From: Apodospora peruviana
Lineage: Eukaryota > Ascomycota > Sordariomycetes > Sordariales > Lasiosphaeriaceae
Direction: 5' to 3'
Assembly (NCBI GenBank): GCA_033439685.1
Contig: JAUEDM010000005.1
Location: 186,001 to 250,000, forward strand
DNA length: 64,000 nucleotides
Under the pieces are notes generated by a model. The model had not been told where the DNA came from, did not search any database, and was given only the letters and a program-made list of their open reading frames with translations. The translations under genes and the position numbers were made by a program. This document shows positions 1-12,615 of the stretch, in pieces (the stretch's first letter is position 1; each line of letters starts with the position of its first letter).

Positions 1-2342
1 AATGTTCGTCCGATTTTGCGATCCTCCGCGAGGTTTGGTCTCGTGACCGTGACTCCTTTCCTCAAAAGACTTCCGTGGCTGCTTTTCCAGAACTTGATCA
101 TCCTCGTTGACTTCGCAATCTCAGTTGAGGATGAGGCTTGTGGACTGAGCCGGAGGTAAGGTGGCCGACCGGCTAGATCACTAGCGGGACAGTGACCACG
201 TGGATTTCATGGCAACACCATGTCAAAGGAGAGTTCGGATGAAGTAGGACAACTTCCTCCCAGCTCTGTTGGGGCCATTGTCCGGGCATTACATGACAGG
301 TGAGATCCAGGAGACCACAATACGAAATTGTTTGCCCCTGTTACGAATAGGGGTAATATGTGCTACGGTTGGCGGTATATCAATGGATGTAAATAACGAG
401 CACAAGGCCTCCTCCCATTGAAATGGTGTCACCTTTCCACTACCTGCTGGTTTGGTATGTTAGTCTCGAGTACTCGACATAGAGTACGATGGTAGCAACA
501 ACAGGACCATGCTTTATAATATGATCATTTTGTGATGGCAGATGAACATTGCCAAACTTTAGTTTGCGCCTCACTACCCGAGATATATCACACCACAGAA
601 TGCCTTGAGGTGAATTGTGTGCGTATTTGACAAGCTGTATCACCCTTAACGAGACGTTTGCGGCCGCATTGCGGACTTCGGGGAACCTGTTTGCATCTCA
701 CGGTGCTCCCTAGGGTGGTGTACAGATGTTCCTCGATTGTCACTGTCCTACGATGATGAGCTGCAATGAGCCTGATATCACGTTTCCCGAGGCGGAGATC
801 AATCCGGGAAACCCCACAAATTCTTATGCTGTCCTTTCATGAATGGAAGGACACCCGAAAATTTTGTCCACAGTTCAGCATTCCTACCTTAAGCATGGTG
901 TTGAGCTCAAGTGAGCTGATGGAGCTCCGCCTTTTGGTTGCTTGGTCTAGAACTAAGTATTGATGGAAAGAAAGTTATCAACGGTTGTCTTTTAACCTGA
1001 GGCAGGTAATCAGTAATACACTTAATCGTAATATAAGACACTGAGATCTCGAGTGCCACACGTTCGGTTGGGATTACCTGTGTCACTCATGCCCTCCAAG
1101 GGGCCTTTCCGAGATTACTAACGACTAATTTTCGTACAGGTTAACCGCTGCACCTCGGCTACTTTGGCTACCCAGGTGTGCCGTCTTAACGACATTGGTT
1201 TCTCATAACTGAATTGTTTACTCCAAGGCCCCGAGGCACCGTCGGCCTAAATCATGTTGTCAGCACATGAGGCACTGACCATGTTCCTCCGCATCAACTC
1301 TTTGGCAAGCTCACCATTCCTGTCGCAACTAGAATTAGCGAAATTTAAACCTGGATTATTATGCACGGGTACATGTGGTTGTTGTCATGTGCATCTTGCC
1401 CAGTCCAGCACAAAATAATAAACACGTCCTCTATCACAACAACGTAACTCGAATTACGAGAAGTGTGGGTATCATCTGATCAAGCGGTGAGATATCGCTT
1501 ACAATCTGCCAGTCAGGACCTCACGATAACGCAAAAGCCAAAAAGCGGACGACATGTCAGTCACAATAGCTTGAACTGCATGACAAACATACCAGCTGAC
1601 AGATAACTCTGGTGTCGTGTAACCACAAGCCCACGGGTTTGTGTTGGGGTGTCGTTTCACTATCTGGCGGCTGCCCCGGCTATGATTGGACTGCGCCGGC
1701 CCCGGGGAAAAGAGTCCGACGGCCGGCTGACGGGGGGGTGATTGGAACGGCTGACTGGTTTGGGTTTCCGAAAGGCGAAAAGGGTGGGTATATCAGCCAA
1801 CCAGATATAGGTACGAAGTACGTAGGACGAAGCGAGCACGTGGCGAGGAGGACTGAGCTTTTGCATTCCATACTGTATTCGGAGTATCTGACTTGGTCTT
1901 GTCTAGACTCTAGGCAGAAATGTCCTGGGCGCTCGCTCTCATCAGCGAGTGGTTGCATGTCGAATTGATTACCGAGAGGCCGGTGAGATGTACTTGACAC
2001 TTTGTGCCCAGTCCACATTGAGTCCGGCAGTGTGGCAATGTGTCAAATGTGCATTTTACCATTCATTCTTTCGGACTTTATTCCGTCGAACGGAAAGGGG
2101 AAAGAAAACAATAACAAATACGCAGTAACCTCCTTTCTAGAAGAGGACACGCTGGTTTCTTGTTAAAACTGACCAGACACTTGATCACTGGTACAGCAGT
2201 ATCTGTACTACAGATCAACTGACGTTCTCGCGACCCCGCTCTCTGTGTAATTATAAAAACACTCACAAAGTCAGGCTGGACAGTTTTGGGGGCCGAGTCC
2301 GAGATCTTCGGAAATCTTCGGACATCGCTATTCCGATTCAAA
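1..2342. other. gene-free stretch at the left edge
   Basis: I see no coding region I can support. The open frames here are short, lack recognisable motifs and overlap on both strands. The stretch ends in the likely promoter and leader of the MFS permease. A TATA-like GGGTATATC sits near 1785, about 550 bases before that start, too far to assign with confidence. Confidence 0.5.
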
Positions 2343-4180
2343 ATGGCGGAGGAATCGTCACGATCGCCATCACCATCCGGCGGCCGGTCCTCGAGAAGGA
2401 GTTCCATCAGCAGCAACAGCAGCCAAGCCAGCGGCAAGCCGTTGATAATGGGTACATCAGAGACTGCTCACAGTGAAACGCAGAGTCATCAGGAGGGCCG
2501 GCAACATGTGGACGATGATGGTATTCGGCGGCGCATCAACCGCAAACTTGATATCGGCCTGCTACCACTGCTCTCCCTTCTCTATCTCTGCAACGGGCTC
2601 GACAGAGGAAATGTTGGTAATGCACAAACACAAGGTAGGTATTTACCTGGATCCTGTGGTTGCTGTTGGTCGTGATCTTTGCGCTGATGCATCAGTCTAA
2701 AATTCGCAGGGTTTATGCGCGATATCGGTCTTGAGCCTGACGACTTAAACAACGCCGTCCAGCTCTTCTTTGTGACCTTCGTGTTGCTCCAGCCTTTCTC
2801 AGTGGCGGTAGGAAAGTGGATAGGTCCAAAGCAATGGATTCCGTTCATCATGGTAAGTCGTCATTTGAATCCACGCAAGTCGCCTACGTGGTCTCTTGAT
2901 TATGAAAGCTGATATGCCATCCCTGAAGTTCGCATGGGGTGTTCTGACTCTGACTCAAGCGTTCATCAAAGGTCGAGGTAGGTGTCAACTTTACTGACGA
3001 TGTGCATATGGCAATGGCACCCTAACCGTTACGTCGACAGCTGGCTTGATATCAACTCGCATGTTGATCGGAGCCTTTGAGGCTGGTTTCTACCCGACAG
3101 CTGTCGGTTATCTGTCAACATTCTACCCGTCTCGCAACTTTGCAACTCGAGTCGGCCTGTTTTACGGGCAGTACGCGGTTGCGGGCGCGTTTTCGGGAGC
3201 CATCTGTACGTTTGCATCCAAGAGCCAGATCCAGACCAGCTATAATCGGATGGTTTGAGTTAACACGAGAGGAACAAGCGTACGGTATCTTTCATATTCA
3301 CCACCAGACACTAAAGACCTGGCAACTCCTCTTCATCATCGAGGGGGCCTTGACCTGTGGGCTGGCACTATTGGCATGGGCCTGGCTGCCCGCCGGTCCT
3401 GACACGGCGTGGTTCCTCACCAAGGAGGAGCGAGTCTTGGCGGCGGACCGCGTCCGGGCGGTCGGCACGGCTGACTCGGCGGGCCTGACGCGGCGGGACG
3501 TCATCGAGACGATCAAGGACTGGAAGCTCCTGTTTGTGGTGGTCTGCAACGTGTGCGCGAGCGTGCCGAGCACCGCATTCTCGGTCTTCCTGCCGCTGGT
3601 GGTGGAGGGAATGGGGTACTCGGCGCTGGAGGCGAATCTGATGACGGTGCCGCCTTTTGTGTGCGGTGCGGTCGGGCTCTACCTCTTTGCGCTGAGCTCG
3701 GACCGGCGCGGCGAACGGGGCTATCACATTGTGGCTGGCATTCTCGTGGCACTGGTTGGATTGATCGCGGTGGTGACGGCGCCCACCAGCAGAGGCAAGT
3801 ATGTGGCACTTTGCGTTTCGCTCTTGGGCAGCTTCGTGTCGCCGCCCCTCACGATGGCTTGGCTCAGTAATAACACGCCGGACGTGGGCAAACGCTTCCT
3901 CGTGCTGGGCGTCAACGGGTGGGGGAATCTGGCGGGCGTGATCGGATCGCATATCTACCGGCAGGAATACGCACCAGAATACCGCAAGCCGTTCTTCGCC
4001 ACGCTAGGCTTTGTCGCGGCGGCCATGGTCGGCTATGTGGCCTATCGGGCGATATTGCAGGCGGAAAACCGGCGCAGGGCGGCCATCGTGCGTGAGAAGA
4101 CGGCGGACGAGATCGAGATCGAGGTGATGAACCAGGTGAGATACACGGACCAGAAATGGACGTATGTTTACCAGTTGTAA
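2343..4180 (+). CDS. MFS transporter, Dal5/allantoate-permease (anion:cation symporter) type
   Basis: Exons read as 2343-2634, 2710-2852, 2929-2977, 3041-3205 and 3279-4180. The spliced frame gives 516 aa. The first ~65 residues are a Ser-rich cytoplasmic tail. The body is hydrophobic and about 12-TM, with the Dal5-family signature LYLCNGLDRGNVGNA after the tail and a GAFEAGFYPTAVGYLS segment resembling the family's FEAGFFPG motif. Known family members import allantoate, ureidosuccinate, nicotinate, pantothenate, biotin or similar carboxylates at the plasma membrane; the substrate cannot be read from sequence. All four introns are 60-80 bp with GTAxGT-type donors, and the last joins AISYGIFHI in phase. 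The C-terminus is a short charged tail. The start at 2343 gives the usual hydrophilic N-terminus; the frame stays open upstream to 2286 without a better ATG. The family is confident, the substrate unknown. Confidence 0.85.
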
Positions 4181-5455
4181 TATCCGTAGTCAATTCCATA
4201 GTTTCGATATCTTGACTAATCAAGTTGGTCAATTGCATGATGGTTAATAAAAACCTAATGGTGTGCTGTCAGGATGTCGCAGATGTCGGTTACTCCAGTA
4301 AATAGTCTGCATTTGGCGGGGGTGTCGGGATGTCAGGACCTGTGTCGGAGGTTAGCCGATGTTGGCCTGGTGTGGCGTTTTGTCGGATGTTGGCATCGGT
4401 GAGGAAATTGGTGTTCCATCGGTTCGGGGCGTCTTTGTTTGCGAGATATCACTGGATAGGCAACTGGAGCTTCAGCTTTGTCGGATCTGTCGGTCACCAT
4501 CATGACATATCAGGAAAGGCGCAAAAAGCGAATATGGCCTAACCCCCACATCCGATCACTGGTGACTGGCACTGACTGCGGCTCGGTTTTCTCTTTGCTT
4601 TTTCGGCATGCCGAGGCCACGCGAAGCCAGTGAGTTGAGCGGACAAGCAGGATGGATGAAGTGAGCCGTCTTGTGAATCCCGTCGGATTTTATGACAGAT
4701 GACAAAGCTTCGCGTCTGCGGGAGAACTGTGACTGCACTGCAATGCATTGGAAATGTCAGATTGAGCAGGTTGGAGAGAGCGACAGGAACTCGCAGGCCG
4801 GTGGCAGCCTTGGCTGTATTGTCAGAGCCCAATTGGCCCAATCAACCCAATTAACACGGGAGAGAAGAGTGTGGGAGATGGGGGCAGGAGATGCGCTGTT
4901 CTCTGTGGCTCATGGTGGCTCTTGCTTGTGGCTCTTCTGCGGTCAAGGCATTGGCGCCATGCGGGTGGCAGGCGCCATTGAATTTGACTTGATGTGGGTG
5001 GGATAACTTATGTGAGGGAAGGAAGCACTGCAAGTTCCTTCCTTCAGAGCAGGTTTTGGAGGGCAGGGGAGGACCCCGGGGGCAGGCCTGTGGCCCTTGT
5101 TGCACCGTGCGGCACTCACTTTTGCCCCACCATTTCCCACCCGTCCAGTCCCGCCCGAAACCTGACTTTCAACCCGTTCAATTCCTCTGGCAACGGGTAC
5201 AGACACCGAAGAGGCAAAACCTAGGAAGGCTAAAGCTTAATCTTTGCAATTCTCCCATTCTCCCCATCCGCATCGGCCTCACCTAAGTTGCTTTTCCAGT
5301 ACCCATTTGCGTGTCGCCCCACCTCCACTTCCCCCCAGCTCCGATTTGGCAGCTCTGCATGGTGCTCTGGTGGTGACCTGCCACTGCCACACCCTCTGCA
5401 CTCTGCGCACTCTCCACACTGTTCACTGGTTCCCTTCGATGTCTTGAAGAGAAAC
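4181..5455. other. intergenic region between the MFS permease and Zn2Cys6 regulator
   Basis: No coding sequence is supported. From about 4280 to 4500 the + strand carries six TGTCGG hexamers in irregular spacing. The segment from about 5100 to 5455 is C/T-rich, as expected of a fungal promoter or 5' leader for the transcription factor that starts at 5456. Confidence 0.5.
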
Positions 5456-7923
5456 ATGCCGAGGCCGACGAAGCAGCCCGCAGCATCGTCTGCGACATCT
5501 TCCGGCAAAGGCCTGGGTTCTTTCTCGTCGGATGGCCGTCTGCCAGTGAATCCCCGCAGGAAGAAGGTCGCGCCCGAACAGAGGAAACGCGTCGCCACAG
5601 CGTGAGTTTATCGTCGAAAGTCAATTGAATCCAAACTGACGCGACATGTTCCCACAATAAAGCTGCAATAGCTGCAATGTGCGCCGTATCAAGTGCAGCG
5701 GCGATCGCCCGTGTCGCCAGTGCACCAGCGCGTCACGCGACTGTGTCTACCCGCCGCCGGTAGAGAAGGTCTCGCTGCCCAAGTCGGAGCTGGACGAGCT
5801 TCTGGCCATGCGCCGTCGCTATGACTACCTCGAGCAGCTGTTGAAGCGGAATAATATTCCTCTTTCGCACGTCGCCCCGAGCCCTGGTCCGTCTTCACCT
5901 CAGGGACCCGGCTCCCCATCTGCCTCGTCGCCGGTAGACGATGTGGCCATGGTTGATGTCGAAATGCCCCAGGAACGAGAACATGGCAAGTTGCTTACCG
6001 ACAATGATGGCACCGAACGCTACTTGGGCGAGACGTCTGGCGCCAACTATCTCGATGCCATCAGGGAATTCGTCGTCATAACCCACAGGAAACTGCAGAG
6101 GCCACTATCTAGCACCGAAGGATTTCTCGCCTCTAGAGGCCGCTACCAGACGTTTGATTCTCGCCCGCTAGATCTCCCGGCTGTTGATCCGTTGCTGCTT
6201 CCGAGCACGGCTGAGATGACTCAGATGCTGAGCAACCTCAGCCTCTACATCCAGGACGGCAACGGCAGTTTTCCATGCGGCGGCCTCTTCTTCTGGCCCT
6301 TCAAGGACGTGGGCAGCATCTCTGCGGAGTCGGTGCCGACGTCTTCTTCGGGTGGTCCCGCCACCAAGACGGCGACGACCCGCCAGCTGGCCATGTACCA
6401 TATGGGCTTTGCCTTCGCGAGTCTCATCGGCGGCCAACCCAGCGAGCAGTTCTTTTCGCGAGCCCGCCGGCTGCTTGGCAACCCGCTGGATATCACCTTG
6501 TACACGCTGGATGACGTCCCCGCGTTGGCCCTGATGACGCTCTACTTGGTTGAAAATAACCGGAGAGATGCGGCATATATGTGCATCAGCAACGCTGTCC
6601 ATGTGAGCATCATGCACGGCATTCACAGGAGTCCTGCCTTTAGCGAGGAGCGGAGGAGGACGTTTTGGACTGTCTACATTCTTGACCGGTAAGTTTGTGA
6701 AGTATGAAGTACCCAAAAGAACATGGTACTAAAATATCATATTGTCAGTTGGTTGAGCTGTCTTATGGGGCGGCCTCCCACGATACCGGACGACGCCATC
6801 ACTCTTCCCATGCCAGAGGAAACTCCGTAAGTAATGATTAACAGTACACATTGTAACAGTGCAAACTAACATGCCATTAGAGGAATGCCCTCACCGGTTG
6901 GACTGTACTGGCATGTTCAGCTGTCCAGAATCTCGGACTACATCGTCACCCGCAGTTACCAGGGTCAGCAGCATGACTATCCTGAAAGGGCCATACAGCT
7001 TCTTGCCGACTGGGAGGCGGAACTACCGCCGGAACTCAGGCTCCCAACCCAGCCGATCAAGGCGGACGCAAACATCGGCAAGGAATATGACCAGGCCGGG
7101 TGTGTGGATTACCTCGGCAACGATCGCGCCCGCTGTTCGCTGCATATGTCTTTCTATCAGGTAAAGTCTAATTACCCCCTTATCGAAACACCAGAAAAAC
7201 TTGAAAGCTGACTATATTACCAAGCTTGCCATTCTGACCGTGCGGCCCGCTTTCCTCGCAGCTGTGAAGAAGCTCGCCGCGGAGCGCTGGATAAACCACC
7301 GGTCTCTGGCCATCGAGAACCACCCGCAGGTGCAATGGTTCCGCTGGTGCGCCGACGCGGCCCGAAACAACTTGCTTATTGGCGAATACATCAAATCGCA
7401 CTGGAACAAGCTGCTGGTGACAGACCTCCACCACATATTCAACGCGGCCGTCGTTCTGCTGCTGCACCGCATCTCGTTCCTCAACTGGCGGACCTCGGAC
7501 CTTTCGCTTTTAGCGGAAGCGAAGCGCGTCTTTGAAGAAGAAGCGGCGTCGGGGAACGGCTACGCCAAAGATTGCGTAAGCGTTCTGACGGATCTGTATA
7601 ATCTGGTCGAAGGGCTCGACGGGGTCATCTTTTCGGATAAGTACGATGAGATGCTGTCGCGGCTGCAGGGCGACATGGAGGTCGTTCCGCACTCAATGGC
7701 GACATCGCCGCCGCAGCAGGAGATGAGGTTGTCTTCCGAAAGCCCAACCAGCCCTCCCGTGGCTGCCTTTGTTGAAGATGGGGGTGCGGCGGAGCAGGAT
7801 GGAGGGGAGAAACGGGAGGGAGCCTTTTGGGAGCGGCTTGTGTCGTGGCAGAATGATGACGATATGGAGTTGTACGGTCAGTTTCCGGATTTTGAACACT
7901 CTCCTTGGGCTTTACTTAGCTAA
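5456..7923 (+). CDS. Zn2Cys6 (Gal4-type) transcription factor with fungal_trans domain
   Basis: Exons 5456-5601, 5663-6688, 6749-6826, 6881-7160 and 7225-7923 give 742 aa. A basic N-terminal arm (PRRKK near residue 34) precedes a complete binuclear zinc cluster, C50-x2-C53-x6-C60-x5-C66-x2-C69-x6-C76, which is split by intron 1 just before C50. A linker and probable coiled coil follow (SELDELLAMRRRYDYLEQLL). The fungal-specific transcription factor domain contains the diagnostic RRTFWTVYILDRWLSCLMGRPP stretch around residues 380-401. The acidic C-terminus (near the NDDDMELYGQFPDFEH segment) may be an activation region. It is a nuclear DNA-binding regulator whose targets are unknown. The MFS permease 1.3 kb upstream, in the same orientation, is a possible target by proximity only. 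Confidence 0.9.
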
Positions 7924-8161
7924 GGAGAGAGGGGGGGGGAGGGGGTTGTTGTTCGATACCAATGATGTGATTCAGCGGATTTGTTTTTTAACTTTCAACA
8001 GCAGGGAAGGAGGCAGGCAGAGATACCTTAGTACAGTGAGGCATGTATGAGGCATGTAGTTTAGTTAGAATACCGAAATGCGGTAGTCGTTTCATGCCAT
8101 CTGGCAGTTTTAAATCTCTAGCTTACCGACCTTCTGTTTGCCAACGACGAAGCTGCTTAGC
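7924..8161. terminator. convergent 3' region between the regulator and the Nudix/eIF2B-like gene
   Basis: The two genes end 238 bp apart, tail to tail. The gap begins with a GA-rich tract (about 7925-7945) and holds no open frame of interest. No exact polyadenylation site can be fixed. Confidence 0.4.
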
Positions 8162-9854
8162 TTATAAACTCCCAAAAATCCGCTTCTCTTCCTCCTTCAG
8201 CTTCTTCGAATGCTCCGCGATATCGTCCCGGCTCCATTGCCCATTCTCATTGATATACACATCAATAGTCTCGGACGAACACCACTCAAACGCTACATTT
8301 TTCATTTCCACTTCCACCCCTTTTTTCTCCCCATTGTGACTATATTCACGTAATACCCTGGCAGCATCTTTCACCCTCTCACTAACCCCCTCAACCTCCC
8401 ACGCCTGGGTGACCTGCCCGGGGTCACCGTCCTCAACAACATGCTGGTCGAACCGCTCCCCGTACGGGGCAACCTTTTCCTTCTCGGCGAGCACCACAAT
8501 CTTGGCAGCGTGCCGCTCCTCGCTGTTGTTGTAAGTCACGTAGCGGGCGCCGAGTACAGCCGGAAGGGAACCGGTTTTGTTGGAGACGTCTCCCGAGTCT
8601 GAGATCCTGTCTGCACCGATGACTACTATATCGACGTTTTGGACTGCTAGACCTGCCGAGGCGTCTGTATACAACGTGATTTTGTGCTTCTTCTGAACTG
8701 GAGACGACGTGGTTGGTTCATTGAAGGAGGGGAGAGATTTGGCCAAGGAGGCAGCAAGGGCTACCCCTTCAAATAAAGGGCGTGACTCGAGGATACGTAG
8801 ATCGAGAATAAACCCTGATGATTGGGCTAGGTGGTGGATTGCATGCGTGATTGTTGAGCTTTCTGAGAGAGTCAATATAGACAGCGGTTCTTTAGACGTA
8901 AGACGAGAAGCGAAAGTTGTTTCAAGATATGTCGCAAAGGCGTGGGAGACTTTTCCTGCTGAGTCCTGTCTCGCAGCAATCCTTTTGTTCAGAATATCGA
9001 TGGCGGTTGTCGCCGGAGGGTGGGGGGATTGCTGTTGTGAGATGGTCTGTTCGATCCATGCCAGCGCGGAAACCAGCACGCTCATAATGGCCGCGCCCAT
9101 GCTCTCGCGTCCGTTCTTCCAGATGTGCCACGCCGCAAAGCGGACGTTGGTCCACCATTTTAGTCTGTCCACGTCGTGTGCCTTGTCCAGAGCAGCGATC
9201 ACGTCCCGGAGGATGCGCAGCGCGTCGCCGGCCATCTGGCGCGCGCCGCTGGTGAAGTCGTGCGCTAGTTTGTCGAGTCCATCCGCCAGAATCTTGCCGG
9301 CTGCCGAGCCGAGGTCCTTTTCGAACCATACCCTACGCAGACTTTCGGCGAGGCGTGGGACGCCGCCGAATTCTGTCGAGTCTTCAACCGTTGCTGGATC
9401 GTACCAGTCCCAGCCCGAGTGCTCCCAGTCGATCTTGATCTTGTTTGCGTCGGAAGTGCCAGACTTTAGACGGAAAGCGAACGGGTGGATGGTCCACTCG
9501 CGGCGGATGGCTGGGTCGCTGAAGGTGTAGCTTTTGCCTTGTCTGATCAGGGCGAGGGAGGCTGGCGTGAGGGTGGTTTCTTCGTTGATCTCGCGCCAGG
9601 CTGCTGCCAGCGGGGAGGGGTCTGAGTACTCGATTGAGCCGGATATCGGCGCGAGATGGTGTCTAGGTTTTGTTGTTAGACGAGGTGCCGCACAGTCTTG
9701 ATTTGAGAAAGGGGGTGGTTGTTTACTGGTATGTTGAGACCTTGCCGCTCCGCTTGAAGAGAGCGACGCGGGGCTTGCCGTCGGGAGTGTCAAAGTTGAA
9801 GATGAAGTTTGACACGACGGATCGCTTCTTGAACCCTGTGGTGTCTGTTGACAT
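8162..9854 (-). CDS. Nudix hydrolase / eIF2B-alpha-like (MTNA/R15P-isomerase superfamily) fusion protein
   Basis: Two exons on the minus strand, 9854-9727 and 9662-8162, give 542 aa. The 64 bp intron joins STYQ to HHLAPISG in frame. Residues ~10-140 look like a Nudix domain: the box begins at G51 and reads REINEETTL at 66-74, keeping the metal-binding glutamates E67, E70 and E71, but the usual G is T and the upstream E is D. Residues ~150-540 resemble the initiation-factor-2B alpha/beta/delta and sugar-phosphate isomerase fold, with GADRISDSGDVSNKTGS at ~392-408 matching the conserved GAD-RI/GD-x-NK motif. Where isomerases carry a catalytic Cys (THC), this protein has LTLSESSTI, more like eIF2B subunits. 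Plausible roles are nucleotide or sugar-phosphate metabolism or regulatory binding; enzyme activity is not established. Confidence 0.82.
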
Positions 9855-11049
9855 TTTGAGGTGCTGCCGGGGTTGGAATTTGAGACGGGCTGAAGTTGAT
9901 AACAATTTGAAATGGTGATGCAGTACTTGACCGCAGATGCGATAAGGGGTGATGTTGACGTTCATTCATGCAAATTTTCACGGTACAGGATTGTGGAAGA
10001 ACACGCGATATATAAGGGGAATAGTATCAGCGAGGATTGGTCCTGAAGTCGAGCCCAGCTGGGGATGTTTTGATCGAGATGACGTTCAATGTGGACCATG
10101 ATCTGATCTGATGAGCTGATGTTGCTGTCAGCTGTTAGATGACTTCCCCGCACCAAATGCACAAGCGCCAGGATGTGAGTCTCCAGCTGTCGACAGCTGC
10201 TCTTGTTCGCACGTCTTTTTCCTGCCCAGACGGCTTCACAGTTCCTCTGAGACCGTCAACTTTCCAAACTCCCAAGATATTACCTCTGTTAGTTATTGAT
10301 ATGCATGTGTGTGTCTATAGTTAAAATACCGGTCCCGTATGGTCTTCTTTTAAAGTCTACTTTCGTAAAAATCTTGAGTGAAGTGAACTGCAGCCACCTC
10401 CTATCCCTGTATCAAGGGGTGGTTCAAAATGTCTTCAAGAATGGGTGAATGTATGTGAGACTGTATCTAGGTATTTCCATGATGAAATACTATCATCACT
10501 TAGTGTCAGCTGTATGGGCGACGGATGGGGCCGAATCGCTACCTTATCCATCTTTTGACAGCTGCATGTAGATAGATAGGGGTATGCAGAGATGCCTTGG
10601 GAATGGCATGGAGATAGCCGTCTTGGACCATCCTAATCCCATACATTTGAACTTGTATATCCAGTATTTCCACATGGCTTTTGATCCTTGCAGGAGAAGG
10701 CGAAAGGCAGAATGGAATCGGCCGCCGGGTAACATGTGATTGGTGAGAAACCTCTGAATGCCGATCCGCGCCTAAATCTACACCCCGAAGCAATATACCA
10801 GCAATTTGAATAATAACCAGGAAATTACCGTAAGCACGGAACGGCACAGACGGGAGAGGGGTCTTGCCGCCTTCTAGAAGTTGGAATAATTCATGTTGTG
10901 TGGTATTTAGGGGTCAGGCCTGACTGATCCAGGACTCACCCAGGGAAGACTAGACTAGTGCCTTATATCCTGCCAGGGAAACCCCTTTGTGAGGTTCTGT
11001 CTCTTGTTTCATGCCAAGATAAACAAATCCCCTTCAGTTCCGTTCCAAC
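9855..11049. other. divergent intergenic region with no gene seen
   Basis: This lies between the Nudix/eIF2B-like gene (-) and the DUF1996 gene (+), and should hold both promoters. A TATA-like ATATATAA lies near 10007-10015, about 155 bp from the minus-strand start. TATAT at 10964-10968 lies 82 bp upstream of the DUF1996 ATG. No coding sequence is supported. Confidence 0.45.
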
Positions 11050-12194
11050 ATGGCGCCTCAGTGGAAACCTCTCATCCTCACCGCCCTGCTGGGTCTCGTC
11101 GTCGGCCAAGACCCCGGCCCGTTCGACCCAGCGACAGCCAACATCCCGCCGATGCTCCGATTCCAATGCAACCAGCTCGTCATCGACCGCCTCGATCCGC
11201 TGGTCAACCCGGGCGTCGTGCCCTCGCCGCACATCCACCAGATCGTCGGCGGCAACAGCTTCAACGCGTCCATGGATCCCAAGACCCACGACTTGGTCAA
11301 ACAGTCGGGTTGCACGTCGTGCTCGTTCAGCGAAGACTTCTCCAACTACTGGACCGCAGTCCTCTACTTCCGCGCCCGCAACGGCACGTACAGACGAGTC
11401 CCCCAGAAGCCGAGCGAGGGGTTCACGGGTGTGGGCGGGATAACGGTATACTATATCCCGCCTCTCGGAAAGGCGAACACGACTGCCTTTAGGCCCGGCT
11501 TCAGGATGTTGGTTGGTGAGGCTACTCTGAGAAGCATGCCGCAGAAGTATGATCCCAAGGTGTGCCATCGGTGCATGCCCAAGACGGGCGACAACAATAA
11601 CCTCAACTGCGCGCCGCCGGACGGGGTGACGCTTCCCCATAAGTTCTGCGAGGGCGGGATCAGGAGCGTTATCACTTTCCCGACGTGTTGGGATGGCGTC
11701 AACTTGGATAGCGCCGACCATAAGAGCCATGTTGCGTATCCGCTTGATGGATCTATCACGGACCGGTTTGACTATGATGGCGGGGTTTGTCCGAATACGC
11801 ACCCTGTCAAGATTCCGCAGGTTATGTATGAGGTTGTTTGGGATGTAAGTTCATCCGGTCTCATTCTTGGCGCACGGCAACGAAAGATATTGACTTTGAC
11901 AAACAGACGACCATGTTCAACGACAAGGACCTCTGGCCCGAGGATGGCTCGCAGCCGTTTGTCTGGAGCACCGGGGACGAGAACGGGTATTCTCAACACG
12001 GTGACTACGTCTTTGGCTGGAAGGGCGACGCTCTCCAGCGCGCCATGGATGCCAAATGCACGGGCGACGTGTGCAGCGTGCTCGAGAGCCAGCCCGCCGA
12101 CAAGGCAGTGGACTGCACCATCGACCGCGTCGTACAGGAGGATGATATCAATGGATGGGTACCAGAGCTTCCAGGTTCAGTCATGAAGAGATGA
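11050..12194 (+). CDS. secreted DUF1996-domain protein
   Basis: Exons 11050-11844 and 11907-12194 give 360 aa. An N-terminal signal peptide ends near residue 19 (LTALLGLVVGQ). The DUF1996 domain fills the rest: LRFQCNQLVIDRLDPLVNPG, then the characteristic PSPHIHQIVGGNSFN motif with paired His, then several Cys, a conserved FPTCWDG and a C-terminal CTGDVCSVL. The family is abundant in ascomycete secretomes, is often linked to WSC or cellulose-binding modules, and has no firmly established biochemical role. There is no TM segment or GPI-like tail, so extracellular release is inferred. The single intron is phase 0 and sits where DUF1996 homology continues unbroken (YEVVWD to TTMFNDKDLWP). Confidence 0.88.
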
Positions 12195-12284
12195 TTTTGG
12201 TACTTATTGTTTAGAAGTGTTGTTGGAAGCTGTGGGATAGTACAGGCCGATGCTTATAGAAGAGATAGTAATTTTTTGATATCC

Positions 12285-12517
12285 TTGGACCGGTGATCTT
12301 CACCGAACTTTTTCAACCTGCGAGACAGCACACATGGGTTCGACTATGAACTTCACTGGGCTTGCCTCCACGTGGTTCTTCAGACGAGGAGCGCTTGGTA
12401 TTATTACATCCGTGGGGTTTGAAAGAAGCAGCGGTTTGCCACCAACCAACCGACCACGATGCTATGTTGTTCTCTCGTTGCGACCAGACGACTAGTAACC
12501 GGTCTAGTGTAACTGCC
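12285..12517 (+). repeat. diverged direct repeat, copy 1
   Basis: This block of about 230 bp begins TTGGACCGGTGATCTT and ends GGTCTAGTGTAACTGC. It aligns colinearly with 12616-12824. Shared stretches include the start block, GGTTTGCC in the middle and CTAGTGTAACTGC at the end, with scattered substitutions and small indels between. Neither copy encodes a recognisable protein. Confidence 0.75.
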
Positions 12518-12615
12518 AAACCCTTTGAGAAAGTGAAAACACTGGTCACTCTACTTGTATTGCACTGGAGTCCGCATGCTTATAATTTGACATAATCCAT
12601 AATGAAGGCACAACA

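Noticed and set aside
1612..2018. overlapping ~115-codon frames on both strands
   Set aside because: Three frames are open at once over the same bases, none has motifs, and the region looks like promoter sequence.
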